This document shows, in pieces, positions 43,226 through 52,357 of a stretch of DNA of 64,000 nt (the first letter of the stretch is position 1; each line of letters begins with the position of its first letter). The stretch lies in contig DWZP01000031.1 of NCBI GenBank assembly GCA_019117495.1, forward strand, positions 186,001 to 250,000. Direction: 5' to 3'. The position numbers were made by a program, and so were the translations under genes. The notes under the pieces are model-generated. The model did not search any database. It had not been told where the DNA came from and saw only the letters and a program-made list of their open reading frames with translations. This DNA comes from Fusicatenibacter_A intestinipullorum. GTDB lineage: Bacteria > Bacillota > Negativicutes > Acidaminococcales > Acidaminococcaceae.

Positions 43226-43654
43226 ATGGCAAATTTAATGCAATTGGAAATTGTAACCCCTGATAAATACTTCATTAAAAGAGACGATGTTGTATATGCA
43301 GGCTTTGAAGCTTTAGACGGCGGTTTTGGCGTATTTGCCAATCATATGCCTGCTATTGCAGCACTTAAAGACGCCCCTTTTAAATACAGGGACGCCAATA
43401 ATGAAGAACATTTCATTTATTTATCGGGCGGCTTTGCTGAAATTGTAAAAAACAAAATTACAATTCTCAGCATTCAGGCTGAAGCAGCAGAGGACATTGA
43501 CCTTGAACGCGCGCATGCGGCTTTGGAAAGAGCTGAAACCCGCATTGCCAACTTTACGGTTGATATTAACGTTAAAAGAGCCGAAGCTGCCAAGGCAAGA
43601 GCTCTCGGCAGAATCAGGACAGTAGAACTTTCCATGGCTGCCAAAATGAGATAA
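43226..43654 (+). CDS. atpC: ATP synthase F1 subunit epsilon
   Basis: A 142-residue rotor subunit. The N-terminal beta sandwich begins LQLEIVTPDKYFIKRD-like (LEIVTPDKYF) and holds the GGFAEIVKNKITILS strand. The C-terminal helical hairpin (ERAHAALERAETRIAN and following) can inhibit ATP hydrolysis. It ends the operon, followed by a strong terminator. Confidence 0.95.
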   Translation: MANLMQLEIVTPDKYFIKRDDVVYAGFEALDGGFGVFANHMPAIAALKDAPFKYRDANNEEHFIYLSGGFAEIVKNKITILSIQAEAAEDIDLERAHAALERAETRIANFTVDINVKRAEAAKARALGRIRTVELSMAAKMR

Positions 43655-43662
43655 GCTTAAAC

Positions 43663-43697
43663 TTAAAACGCACCTCTTTACGGGGTGCGTTTTTTAT
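43663..43697 (+). terminator. Terminator of the ATP synthase operon
   Basis: AAACGCACC and GGGTGCGTTT form a stem with loop TCTTTACG and a run of T. Confidence 0.88.
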
Positions 43698-43855
43698 TTG
43701 CTTAAACAAGATAACTTTATAAAAATAAGCTGAACAGTTCAAAGCATTAAAAAGAAAGGCTTAAAATTGTGCCATTAAACAAAATGTTTGCTTGTTTTAT
43801 AGGCGTAGATAAGATAAAATATATTTATAATTTTATGCTTTTTATGGAGGGCACA

Positions 43856-45793
43856 ATGAATAAAGACAAAACACCTAAAAAGTCAATATATTATTATTAT
43901 ATGCTGGCACTGGCAATTTTGCTTTTGCTGAATACGGTAATTATACCGATGTTTTTCAGCCCAAAAGTGCAGGAAATTTCGTACAGCAGCTTTTTACAGA
44001 TGGTGGACGAAGGCAAGGTTTCTAAGGTTGAAATTACCAACAATAAAATTGCCGTACTTACCAAAGACAGCGGCGATAAGGAAATTTACGTTACCGGCAG
44101 GGTGGAAGACCCGCAGCTGGTAAACAGCCTGATGGAAAAGAAAGTTGAGTTTTCGCAGATAATTCCGAAAGAGCCGAGCTTGCTTGAAAATATTTTAATG
44201 AACTGGATTTTACCTATTTTTATTTTCTTTGCGCTGGGGCAGCTGTTTATGCGCTTTATGGCAGGGCGCATGGGCGGAGGCGGGCCGCTGAACCTTGGCA
44301 AGAGCAACGCCAAAGTTTACGTGGAGGCGCAGACCGGCATTACCTTTGCCAATGTAGCCGGGCAGGATGAAGCCAAAGAAGCCTTAATGGAGCTGGTAGA
44401 TTTTTTGCATCATCCGGATAAGTACAAAGCTATTGGCGCAAATATGCCTAAGGGCGCACTTTTGGTAGGCCCTCCGGGTACCGGTAAAACCTTGCTGGCC
44501 CGTGCCGTTGCCGGCGAAGCTAAAGTGCCGTTTTTCAGCATCAGCGGCAGCGAATTTATTGAAATGTTTGTCGGCATGGGCGCTGCCCGTGTGCGCGACT
44601 TGTTTAAACAGGCGCAGGAAAAAGCTCCGTGCATTATCTTTATCGACGAAATTGACGCCATAGGCAAAAAACGTGACAGCGGGCGCTTTGGCGGCAATGA
44701 TGAACGCGAGCAGACTTTAAACCAGCTGCTTTCGGAAATGGACGGTTTTGACGGCAGCAAAGGCATAGTAATTTTGGCTGCCACCAACAGGCCTGATTCG
44801 CTTGATAAAGCACTTTTGCGCCCCGGACGTTTTGACAGGCGCATACCGGTTGAACTGCCGGATTTACAGGGACGCGAAGCAATTTTGCGCGTACATGCCA
44901 AAAATATTAAAACCGAACCCGATATTGATTATAAGGCCATTGCGCGTGCAACAAGCGGCGCTTCCGGTGCCGAACTTGCCAATATCGTCAACGAAGCTGC
45001 GCTGCGTGCAGTGCGTATGCACCGCGACAGCGTAACGCAGAGCGATTTTGAGGAATCGGTGGAAGTTGTTATTGCCGGTTATCAGCGCAAGGGCGCGGTA
45101 ATACCCAAGGAGCAAAAACGCATTGTTGCTTACCATGAAATCGGCCATGCCCTTGTTGCGGCTCGGCAGAAAAATTCTGCGCCGGTGCATAAAATAACCA
45201 TTGTTCCGCGTACCAGCGGCGCATTGGGCTACACCATGCAGGTTAGCGAGGACGACAATGTGCTGATGAGCAAGGAAGAACTGTTCAATAAAATTACCAC
45301 GCTTACCGGCGGGCGCAGTGCGGAAGAAGTTATTTTTAAAAGCATTACCACAGGCGCCAGCAACGATATTGAACAGGCAACGCGCATTGCCCGCGCCATG
45401 GTTACGCGCTTCGGCATGACTGACGAATTTGACATGATGGCGACTGAAACCGTTACCAACGCATATTTGGGCGGCGATACTTCTCTTGCATGCTCGGAAA
45501 CTACTTCCGGCAAGATTGACGCCAAAGTAATGGAAATTATTAAAGATGCCCATGCCAAAGCACGCGCAATTTTGGAAAACGATATCGAAAAGCTGCATGA
45601 GCTTTCGGCATATCTTTTGGAAAAAGAAACCATTACCGGCGAAGAATTTATGTATATTTTGGAACACGGCAGACCGAAAACCAAAAACGAAACTGCCGGT
45701 GAAGTTATTGACACAACCGCAGCAGCGGCTGACGAAAATGCAGAAGCCAAAGAACCTGCTGCACAGGCAGAAGAAACGAGCACTGCGGAATAA
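43856..45793 (+). CDS. ftsH: ATP-dependent zinc metalloprotease FtsH
   Basis: A 645-residue membrane-bound AAA protease. ATG 43856 follows GGAGG; the frame extends 29 codons upstream without a site. Two membrane helices (about 15-35 and 110-130) flank a small extracytoplasmic domain. The AAA domain has Walker A GPPGTGKT at 205-212, Walker B IIFIDEIDAIG and the second region of homology (AATNRPDSLDKALLRPGRFDRR). The zinc site HEIGH is at 427-431. It degrades unassembled membrane proteins and regulators. The tail is acidic and Ala/Glu-rich. It is a stand-alone gene after the atp operon. Confidence 0.96.
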   Translation: MNKDKTPKKSIYYYYMLALAILLLLNTVIIPMFFSPKVQEISYSSFLQMVDEGKVSKVEITNNKIAVLTKDSGDKEIYVTGRVEDPQLVNSLMEKKVEFSQIIPKEPSLLENILMNWILPIFIFFALGQLFMRFMAGRMGGGGPLNLGKSNAKVYVEAQTGITFANVAGQDEAKEALMELVDFLHHPDKYKAIGANMPKGALLVGPPGTGKTLLARAVAGEAKVPFFSISGSEFIEMFVGMGAARVRDLFKQAQEKAPCIIFIDEIDAIGKKRDSGRFGGNDEREQTLNQLLSEMDGFDGSKGIVILAATNRPDSLDKALLRPGRFDRRIPVELPDLQGREAILRVHAKNIKTEPDIDYKAIARATSGASGAELANIVNEAALRAVRMHRDSVTQSDFEESVEVVIAGYQRKGAVIPKEQKRIVAYHEIGHALVAARQKNSAPVHKITIVPRTSGALGYTMQVSEDDNVLMSKEELFNKITTLTGGRSAEEVIFKSITTGASNDIEQATRIARAMVTRFGMTDEFDMMATETVTNAYLGGDTSLACSETTSGKIDAKVMEIIKDAHAKARAILENDIEKLHELSAYLLEKETITGEEFMYILEHGRPKTKNETAGEVIDTTAAAADENAEAKEPAAQAEETSTAE

Positions 45794-45821
45794 ATTATAT
45801 TTATTGGATTGAGGTGAAGGT

Positions 45822-47078
45822 ATGGATCCGGCTATCGGCTGTTTGATCCTTTTGGGCGTAATGGCCCTGCTGTTTATTACAGAATTGATTCCTTTGGCGG
45901 TAACCGCTATGGGCGGCGCCATAATTTGCGGATTTTTAAACTTTATACCCGATAACGTTGTGTTTTCAGGGCTTTCGCACCCCACGGTCACGCTGTTTGC
46001 AGGCATGTTTGTTGTGGGGGCGGCAATGTTTCATACAGGGCTTGCGCACAGCATAGGCGTATTTATCGTTAAACGCGCCGGCAAAAGCCAGAAAAATTTA
46101 ATGCTGTGCATTATGATTGTGGCAGCTGTATTAAGTATGTGCCTTTCCAATACAGGCACGGCGGCATGCCTTTTGCCCGTGGTTATGGGCATCTGCGCTG
46201 CAGCTAAAATGGCTCCTTCGCGTCAGCTGCTGCCGCTTGCTTATGCTGTTTGCAGCGGCGGTATGATAAGCCTTGTCGGTACGCCGCCTAATATTATTGT
46301 CAGCGGTGCGCTGAGCAATTTCGACTACCGTCCGTTTGGCTTTTTTGAATTCGCCTGGGTTGGTGTGCCCATTACGGTGCTTACCATTCTTTATATGTAT
46401 TTTGCCGGGCGCAGGCTGCTGCCGGAAGGCGGCGAAGTGCCGGAAAAATTTCTGGCTGAGCTTGACCCCATGCAGCACAATGTGCCGAAGCAGGTAATAG
46501 CAGGCTGTATTTTGCTTGGCTGCATAATTGTTATGTGTCTTGATTTGCAAAAAATAACCATTGAAATGGCTGCCGTTATCGGCGCGCTGGTATGTGTGCT
46601 TACAGGCTGCCTTACGGAAAAACAGGCTTACCATTCTATCGAATGGAGTACAATTTTTCTGTTTGCAGGTATGATGCCTGTATCTCATGCGCTGTACAAC
46701 ACCGGCGCAGCAGAACTTTTGGCGCGCTGGATACTGGAAGCGCTTGGTACGCCATCGCCGCTCGCAATAACTATGCTGCTGTTTGCAGTAACGGCGCTCC
46801 TTACTCAGTTTATGAGCAATTCCGCTTCAGCGGCTCTCATTGCCCCGATAGGCATTGTAATTGCACAGAAGCTTGGCATTTCGCCCTATCCGCTTTTAAT
46901 GGTAATTGCGGTGGCATCTTCCTGTGCTTATGCAACACCAATCGGCACGCCGCCGTGTACACTTATGGTTGGTCCGGGCAATTACCGCTTTGTGGATTAT
47001 ATTAAAGCGGGCCTGCCGCTGATATTGTTATGTTTTGCTGCCACGGTAATTATTGTGCCGCTGGTTTGGCCTTTTTAA
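45822..47078 (+). CDS. DASS/SLC13 family anion transporter
   Basis: A 418-residue membrane protein with about 11 helices. Two inverted halves each hold the family's SNT-type motif: SNTGTAACLLP and SNSASAALIAP, followed by GTPPNIIVSG and GTPPCTLMVGPGNY. These hairpin tips bind sodium and the carboxylate in DASS (divalent anion:sodium) symporters, which carry succinate, malate or citrate. It is shorter than classical 450-500-residue members. In a succinate-using anaerobe it may serve dicarboxylate uptake, which is inference. ATG 45822 follows GAGGTGAAGG. Confidence 0.87.
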   Translation: MDPAIGCLILLGVMALLFITELIPLAVTAMGGAIICGFLNFIPDNVVFSGLSHPTVTLFAGMFVVGAAMFHTGLAHSIGVFIVKRAGKSQKNLMLCIMIVAAVLSMCLSNTGTAACLLPVVMGICAAAKMAPSRQLLPLAYAVCSGGMISLVGTPPNIIVSGALSNFDYRPFGFFEFAWVGVPITVLTILYMYFAGRRLLPEGGEVPEKFLAELDPMQHNVPKQVIAGCILLGCIIVMCLDLQKITIEMAAVIGALVCVLTGCLTEKQAYHSIEWSTIFLFAGMMPVSHALYNTGAAELLARWILEALGTPSPLAITMLLFAVTALLTQFMSNSASAALIAPIGIVIAQKLGISPYPLLMVIAVASSCAYATPIGTPPCTLMVGPGNYRFVDYIKAGLPLILLCFAATVIIVPLVWPF

Positions 47079-47112
47079 AACTGGCGTCTGACGCCCTGAT
47101 GGGAGGTATTAG

Positions 47113-47388
47113 ATGAGACAATGTATGGATGCTGACAATCTGCACCGCCGCCTGAAAAAAATTATCGGCCAGGTGCAGGCTATTGACAGAATGGTTGACG
47201 AAGATGTGGCCTGCGAGGACATTCTTATGCAGATTAACGCGGCTAAATCGGCACTGCACCGCGTAGGGCAGGTTGTGCTGGAAGGGCATATTCAGCACTG
47301 CGTGCGCGACGGCATTGAACACGGCGACGCCGAAAAAACCATTCAAAACTTTACCAAAGCAGTTGAGCGTTTTGCCAATATGGCCTGA
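47113..47388 (+). CDS. csoR: CsoR/RcnR family metal-sensing repressor
   Basis: A 91-residue all-helical repressor. The copper ligand set of CsoR is present as Cys34, His59 and Cys63. The first helix carries the RRLKKIIGQVQAIDRMV stretch shared by the family. It probably represses the P-type ATPase gene 0.5 kb downstream, whose promoter carries a TATACCC/GGGTATA palindrome of CsoR type. Formaldehyde (FrmR) or nickel (RcnR) sensing is less likely given the Cys-His-Cys set. ATG 47113 follows GGGAGG. Confidence 0.88.
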   Translation: MRQCMDADNLHRRLKKIIGQVQAIDRMVDEDVACEDILMQINAAKSALHRVGQVVLEGHIQHCVRDGIEHGDAEKTIQNFTKAVERFANMA

Positions 47389-47417
47389 CGCATTAGTTAT
47401 ATAAGCAGTAACCGCTG

Positions 47418-47452
47418 AACGCAAATACATTATGTGTTTGCGTTATTTTTTT
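47418..47452 (+). terminator. Terminator after csoR
   Basis: AACGCAAATACA and TGTGTTTGCGTT pair (one mismatch), followed by a long T run. Confidence 0.8.
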
Positions 47453-47459
47453 GCATAAA

Positions 47460-47484
47460 AAAAGCCCCCGCTTAATGCGGAGGC
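47460..47484 (-). terminator. Terminator of the 58-residue membrane protein gene
   Basis: On the minus strand GCCTCCGC and GCGGGGGC form a stem followed by TTTTTTT. Confidence 0.78.
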
Positions 47485-47496
47485 CATAGAACGGAG

Positions 47497-47673
47497 TTAA
47501 AACGCATTTAAAATGTAGCTTACAATTCCCATAAAAAACATGTAAATAACCATAAAAAACAAAACCTTAAACATAATGCGGATGGCTTTATCATAAGGGG
47601 TCATATTATCAGCTGATTTTTTGGGACGCTTTCTATAATCAAGTTTAATTAAATCGTTATCATAGTTATCCAT
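47497..47673 (-). CDS. Small membrane protein of unknown function (58 residues)
   Basis: A short reverse-strand gene with all the marks of expression: GGGAGG 8 nt before ATG 47673 and a dedicated terminator just after the stop. The product has a charged N-terminal half (MDNYDNDLIK, then RKRPKKS) and a single hydrophobic helix (FKVLFFMVIYMFFMGIVSYIL). It resembles short cytoplasm-facing membrane anchors but fits no family I recognise. It lies between csoR and the metal ATPase, transcribed divergently from the ATPase. Confidence 0.7.
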   Translation of the reverse strand: MDNYDNDLIKLDYRKRPKKSADNMTPYDKAIRIMFKVLFFMVIYMFFMGIVSYILNAF

Positions 47674-47828
47674 AACAGCAATCCTCCCTTTATAACAAAG
47701 ATTTTTCCTTATCTTTATTATAAACCAAATTTGCCGTAAGCGCTATAAATTTTATAGCTGCAAAAGCAAAATAACAGTAATCCGGCGAAAAAAATAAGTT
47801 TGCTGCTGAGTTTTAAAGGTGTTTTTTA

Positions 47829-47857
47829 TTGACATTGTACTTTGCCGGGAGTATATT
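47829..47857 (+). promoter_or_regulatory. Promoter of the metal P-type ATPase
   Basis: TTGACA (47829-47834), 17-nt spacer, TATATT (47852-47857). The CsoR-type palindrome lies just downstream, over the expected early transcribed region. Confidence 0.8.
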
Positions 47858-47872
47858 ATAAATATAAATACC

Positions 47873-47890
47873 TATACCCCTATGGGTATA
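47873..47890 (+). promoter_or_regulatory. CsoR-type operator
   Basis: TATACCCCTATGGGTATA: arms TATACCC and GGGTATA around CTAT. It closely resembles the ATACCC...GGGTAT operators of Bacillus CsoR. A csoR gene lies 0.5 kb upstream. Confidence 0.75.
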
Positions 47891-47905
47891 AAAGAGGCGG
47901 TAAAG

Positions 47906-49813
47906 ATGCAGTTTTTTAAAAATATATTGCAAAATGAAGAATTGAGAATGCAGCTTGCGTGCATTGCTATTTCCGGTGCGGCACTGTTGGCAAGCATGCT
48001 TGAGATACGCCCGCTGCCGTTTGATTTGGCATGGCTTGCAGTTATTTTATGCGGTGTGCCCATTGTTTGGGGAGCCTTGAAAGGCCTTGTAACGGAGTTT
48101 GACATTAAAGCGGACGTGCTTGTTTCCATAGCGCTTATTGCTTCGCTTACTATTGGCGAGGACTTTGCTGCCGGCGAAATTGCCTTTATCATGCAGTTGG
48201 GTTCGCTTTTGGAAGAAGCAACCGTTGCCCGCGCAAGGGCAGGCATTGAAAAACTGGTGCGCCTTTCTCCGCGTACTGCGCGCAGGATTATTGACGGTAA
48301 AGAAGAAATTATCCGTGCGGAAGATGTACGGAAGGGCGATATTCTGCGTGTGCTGCCGGGCGAAACCATTCCTGCTGACGGTGTAATTACAATGGGCGAA
48401 ACTTCGGTAAATCAGGCTGTTATGACGGGTGAACCCCTGCCGGTAGATAAAACTGCCGGAGATGAAGTGGCAAGCGGGACGGTGAACCAGTTTGGCAGTT
48501 TTGAAATGAGGGCATTAAAGGTTGGCGAAGACAGCTCCATACAGCGTATGATTCGTCTTGTGCAGTCTGCCGATGCAGGCAAGGCAAAAATTGTGTGCTT
48601 GGCAGACCGCTGGGCTACCTGGATTGTGGTAATGGCGCTTACAACGGCGGTAGTAACCGGTTATATTACCGGCGAAGTAATACGCGCGGTAACGGTGCTG
48701 GTAGTGTTTTGCCCCTGTGCTTTGGTGCTGGCAACGCCGACGGCGGTTATGGCTGCCATTGGCAACGCGGCGCGCCACGGTTTTTTAGTGCGCGAAGGCG
48801 ATGCGCTTGAACGGCTGGCGCAGGTTAAACGTGTTGCGTTTGATAAAACGGGCACTTTAACTTATGGCAGGCCGCAGGTGGCAGCAGTAAAAAGTTTTAA
48901 TAACGCTTTAACTGACGATGATTTATATTTATATACCGCTAGCGTAGAAAAACTTTCGGAACATCCTTTGGCGCAGGCCGTAGTTACAAGCTTTGCCAAA
49001 AATGTTTTGCCTGCTGACGCTTTTAAAATGTTTACAGGCCGCGGGGTGGAGGGCAAAGTAAACGGCCTTAAAATTACTGCCGGCAACGAAAAATTATTTG
49101 CAGCCAATGGCCTTATTATTGCCCGGGAAATTACAGCTGCTGCGCAGCAATACGCCCAATGCGGGTGCAGTATAATTTATGTTGCTGTAAACGGCGAAGC
49201 CGCCGGATTTATTGCCCTTGCCGATACCGTAAGGCCGGAAGCGGCAGATATGCTTGCCGGAGTAAAACGCGCAGGTAAAACAACCATGCTGCTGACAGGT
49301 GACCATTTTAACGCTGCCGAAAGTGTTGCTGCCATGGTTGGGGTGGACGAAATTTATGCTGATTGCCTGCCGGAAGATAAATTACACATTATTGCCGGTT
49401 ACGAAGATAAGGGCGAACATATCTGCATGCTTGGCGACGGCATTAATGATGCTCCGGCGCTGAAAAAAGCCTGCACCGGCATTGCCATGGGCGGCGTAGG
49501 CAGCGATATTGCCGTTGATGCGGCGGATATAGTGCTTATTAATGATGATTTCAGGGAGTTTGGGCATTTGCTGGAATTATCCGGGCAAATGATGCAGACT
49601 ATCAGAAAAAATATTATTTTTTCGCTGGGGCTTAATTTTACGGCTATTGTGCTTGCCGTAACCGGGATTTTAAGCCCGGTGGCAGGCGCGCTGGTGCATA
49701 ATGCAGGCTCTGTGGCTGTTATTATAAGTTCGGCACTGCTTTTAAAATGGCGCTGTCATAATGCCTGCTGCCGCAAACAGAATAAAAAACTTGTGCATTG
49801 TGCCGTACAATAA
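47906..49813 (+). CDS. Heavy-metal P1B-type ATPase
   Basis: A 635-residue metal export pump. ATG 47906 follows GAGGCGG; an in-frame ATG at 47882 lies inside the operator. There is no N-terminal metal-binding domain. Core motifs are VMTGEPLPVDK (actuator TGE), CPCALVLATPT (CPC metal site), DKTGTL (phosphorylated Asp), SEHPLAQ (HP motif) and GDGINDAPAL. The last helices carry HNAGSVAVIISSALLL, closer to broad-range HMA pumps of the Zn/Cd or CopA-outlier type than to canonical CopA. A Cys/His-rich C-terminal tail (CHNACCRKQN) may bind metal. The CsoR operator points to copper. Confidence 0.9.
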   Translation: MQFFKNILQNEELRMQLACIAISGAALLASMLEIRPLPFDLAWLAVILCGVPIVWGALKGLVTEFDIKADVLVSIALIASLTIGEDFAAGEIAFIMQLGSLLEEATVARARAGIEKLVRLSPRTARRIIDGKEEIIRAEDVRKGDILRVLPGETIPADGVITMGETSVNQAVMTGEPLPVDKTAGDEVASGTVNQFGSFEMRALKVGEDSSIQRMIRLVQSADAGKAKIVCLADRWATWIVVMALTTAVVTGYITGEVIRAVTVLVVFCPCALVLATPTAVMAAIGNAARHGFLVREGDALERLAQVKRVAFDKTGTLTYGRPQVAAVKSFNNALTDDDLYLYTASVEKLSEHPLAQAVVTSFAKNVLPADAFKMFTGRGVEGKVNGLKITAGNEKLFAANGLIIAREITAAAQQYAQCGCSIIYVAVNGEAAGFIALADTVRPEAADMLAGVKRAGKTTMLLTGDHFNAAESVAAMVGVDEIYADCLPEDKLHIIAGYEDKGEHICMLGDGINDAPALKKACTGIAMGGVGSDIAVDAADIVLINDDFREFGHLLELSGQMMQTIRKNIIFSLGLNFTAIVLAVTGILSPVAGALVHNAGSVAVIISSALLLKWRCHNACCRKQNKKLVHCAVQ

Positions 49814-49825
49814 ACACGTAAGGCA

Positions 49826-49862
49826 AAATAAAAACGCTGAACATTTTTGTTCAGCGTTTTGC
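49826..49862. terminator. Bidirectional terminator between convergent genes
   Basis: AAAACGCTGAACA and TGTTCAGCGTTTT form a perfect stem between the ATPase and the reverse-strand DUF523 gene. Confidence 0.85.
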
Positions 49863-49864
49863 TG

Positions 49865-50344
49865 TTATTTGTCCCGTAAAATTTTTATAAGTTCTTCTTC
49901 CGTAATGGTTTCTTCGGTATAAACTTTAATGCCGTGCTGCATTAAAAGCTCTGCTGCCACGCCGTTGCCGCATTTTCTGCTGCCGCTGAAGGTGCCGTCG
50001 TAAATTTCGCCGCAACCGCAGGACGGGCTGCGTGCCTTTAAAATGGCGTAATTGGCGCCTTTCTTTTTGGCTATCTGCAAGGCTTTTTGCGCGCCGCTTA
50101 AAAATTCCCTGGTAACGTCAAGCCCGGTTTTATCTTTAACGCAGGCTTTGCCGTTTAAAACATCTTCGCCGCTGCCGTTTTGTATTTCTACCGGCGGGCG
50201 GGGGATGGGCAACATTGCCAGGCATTCCGGGCAAAACGCCGTAAAATCTTCCGTGTTATAATATTTTGCCAGCCACGGGCACAAATTGTTGCCGCCGCTG
50301 TATTTTACGTTGCGCCCCAAAAGGCACGCGCTGATTAAAATCAT
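49865..50344 (-). CDS. DUF523 domain protein (YbbK-like)
   Basis: A 159-residue soluble protein with many cysteines. Family marks are ISACLLGRNVKYSGG at the start, AFCPECLAMLPIPRPP, and KARSPSCGCGEIYDGTF. DUF523 function is unknown, but the cysteine pattern suggests metal or cluster binding. It overlaps the end of the EamA gene by 4 nt and is the last gene of a YitT-EamA-DUF523 unit. Confidence 0.9.
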   Translation of the reverse strand: MILISACLLGRNVKYSGGNNLCPWLAKYYNTEDFTAFCPECLAMLPIPRPPVEIQNGSGEDVLNGKACVKDKTGLDVTREFLSGAQKALQIAKKKGANYAILKARSPSCGCGEIYDGTFSGSRKCGNGVAAELLMQHGIKVYTEETITEEELIKILRDK

Positions 50345-51239
50345 TTTTCAGTCCCCCTCTTAAAAATACTGCCGCTGTTTAAAATTACAATGGCGGCCAG
50401 TATAAAAAAGAATCCTGCCGCCTTGGCAGAAGTAAAAGTTTCTCCTAAAAGCAAAAGCCCGGTTAAACAGCCAACAACGGGCTCCAGCATTGCCAGTATG
50501 GAAGCATACCCGGCTTCAACGTATTTAAGCCGTAAGTATAAAGCAAATACGGTATTACCGTGCATAAAATACTGATTCCTGCCGCTGCGCCTGCCGTTTC
50601 TGGTATAAGGGCAAAGGCAGTTAACATAACATCCGGCTGGCAAAACGGCAGTAAAGGCAAAGACGCCATATAAAAAGTCCAGACGGAAATGGTTGCCGAA
50701 TTATATTTTTGCAGGGCGTATTTGCTGAAAATGCTGTACAAAGCATAGCCAAAACCGGAAAGAATACCTGTAAAAAAAGCTTCCGGCGGGCACTGCCAGC
50801 TGCCGGTAATAATGCCTGACAAAAACAGGCAGCCGGTAACGGTAGATGCTAAAGCCAGCAGTTTGCCTTTGGTAAGGCGCTCTTTAAACAGCAGCACTGA
50901 AAGCAGCATTACAAATACCGGTGCTGTATAAAGCAGCATTACCGCTACCGACAGGCTGCTGAGGCTGAATGTTATCAGATAAAACAAATTAAACAGCACA
51001 ACGCTGATAATACCGGTGCCTATAAACATCCAGATATCACGCAGGCGTATTTTTAAAAGCTGTGGCGAGCGGATGAGTAAAAGCACAGTCATAAACACTG
51101 CCCCGATAACGGTGCGCACGGCTGTCACCTGTAAAGGTGAAAAACCGTAAAACATTAAAACATAAGAGAACCAGCCGATAAAGCCCCATAAACAGGCTGC
51201 TGCCATAATGGCAAGCACCGGGCGTGTTTTGCTGTTCAA
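50341..51239 (-). pseudogene. EamA/DMT family transporter, frameshifted
   Basis: A 10-helix drug/metabolite transporter of about 300 residues is encoded in two frames. The first part (from TTG 51239) runs normally through VIPYLLYTYGL and then into nonsense. The second frame continues with KYVEAGYASILAMLEPVVGCLTG and GLLLLGETFT to a proper end at 50341. The reverse strand reads GGCTTAAATACG where GGCTTAAAATACG is needed, so one A is missing from the run at 50524-50526 (T on the plus strand). Both EamA repeats are otherwise intact. It is a real recent loss or a base-calling error. Confidence 0.85.
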
Positions 51240-51240
51240 A

Positions 51241-52146
51241 TTATTTTCCTTCTTCCTCGTAGTGGTTAATCAGGGCAAAAATCTTTTTCTGCTTATGTTT
51301 GCCGCTGGGGGCGGAAGTAAAGCCCCTGCCGAAAACATCGCTGGCTTCGGTGATAATCATAAAAGCGCCGGGGTCTTTTTTGCGTACAATCTGGCGGATG
51401 CGTGCCACCTGTGTAAGTTTTGCAACAACAAAAAGCACTTTGCGCTGCTGATGTGTGTAAGCGCCTTCGCCGTATAAATAGGTTACGCCGCGGCCTACTA
51501 TTTTAATAATGCCGCTGGCAATTTCCTCATAATGCTCGCTGATGATGATGATATTTTTCTTGTAATCAAAACCGGAAGCAAAAGAGTTTGTTACTTTAAA
51601 TACGATAAAGAAGGTCAGCATCGTGTAAAGCACGGCTTCAATGCCGAAGGCAATGGTACCGCAGAACATAATAAAAATGTTAAAAATAAAATTGGTTGTG
51701 CCCTGGCTGATGCTGTAATATTTGTTAATAATGCCGCCGACAATATCCATGCCGCCGGTGCCGCCGCCCACGCGGTAAACAATGCCCATGCCGATGCCGT
51801 ACATAACGCCGCCGGTAATGCAGCTGAGCATTTTTTCCGGTACGTCAGGCGTATAAGCCGTTAAAAAATGCAGTGCGTCAATGGCAAGCGAAAGGAAGGT
51901 CATGCTGGCAAGCGAACCGAAAAAGTATTCTTTGTCCATATACTTCCACGCCAGGTAAAACAGCGGTATGTTCAGCACAATGTTCATCATGCCTATGGGC
52001 AGGCCCGTAAGGTAGTAAATTAAAAAGCCCAGGCCCGTAATGCCGCCGCTGAGCAGCATGTTGGGAATGTAAAACAGGTTAATGGCGGAGGCTGTAATAA
52101 GGCAGCCGATAACCACCATGGTATAACGGTAAATATGGTAGCTCAT
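51241..52146 (-). CDS. YitT family membrane protein (DUF161 + DUF2179)
   Basis: A 301-residue protein. Five or six N-terminal helices (to about residue 195, with FYIPNMLLSGGITGLGFLIYY and the GGGTGGMDIVG loop) are followed by a cytoplasmic DUF2179 domain of about 90 residues with GRGVTYLYGEGAYT and the FMIITEASDVFGRGF end. Function is not established. It heads a reverse-strand unit with an EamA transporter and DUF523. Confidence 0.93.
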   Translation of the reverse strand: MSYHIYRYTMVVIGCLITASAINLFYIPNMLLSGGITGLGFLIYYLTGLPIGMMNIVLNIPLFYLAWKYMDKEYFFGSLASMTFLSLAIDALHFLTAYTPDVPEKMLSCITGGVMYGIGMGIVYRVGGGTGGMDIVGGIINKYYSISQGTTNFIFNIFIMFCGTIAFGIEAVLYTMLTFFIVFKVTNSFASGFDYKKNIIIISEHYEEIASGIIKIVGRGVTYLYGEGAYTHQQRKVLFVVAKLTQVARIRQIVRKKDPGAFMIITEASDVFGRGFTSAPSGKHKQKKIFALINHYEEEGK

Positions 52147-52357
52147 TGATACGCTCCTTTAAAATTTGTTTAACTGTTATAATCTTATCATTTTTTGAAG
52201 AAAAAAGGAATTGGCATAGGCGAATTTACCCAAAAAGCATAAAAAATTTAAAAGAGATTTAAAAATTTTTATAACTTTTTAAACTGTTATAAAGCCAAGA
52301 TGTTTAAAATATGTTAAAATATATTGTATACAGAATTTTGAGTTGACAGGGATGTTT

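Noticed and set aside
41782..43341. A 519-codon open frame antisense to atpD
   Set aside because: Same reason: it is a shadow of the beta subunit gene, with Cys/Phe-rich nonsense sequence.
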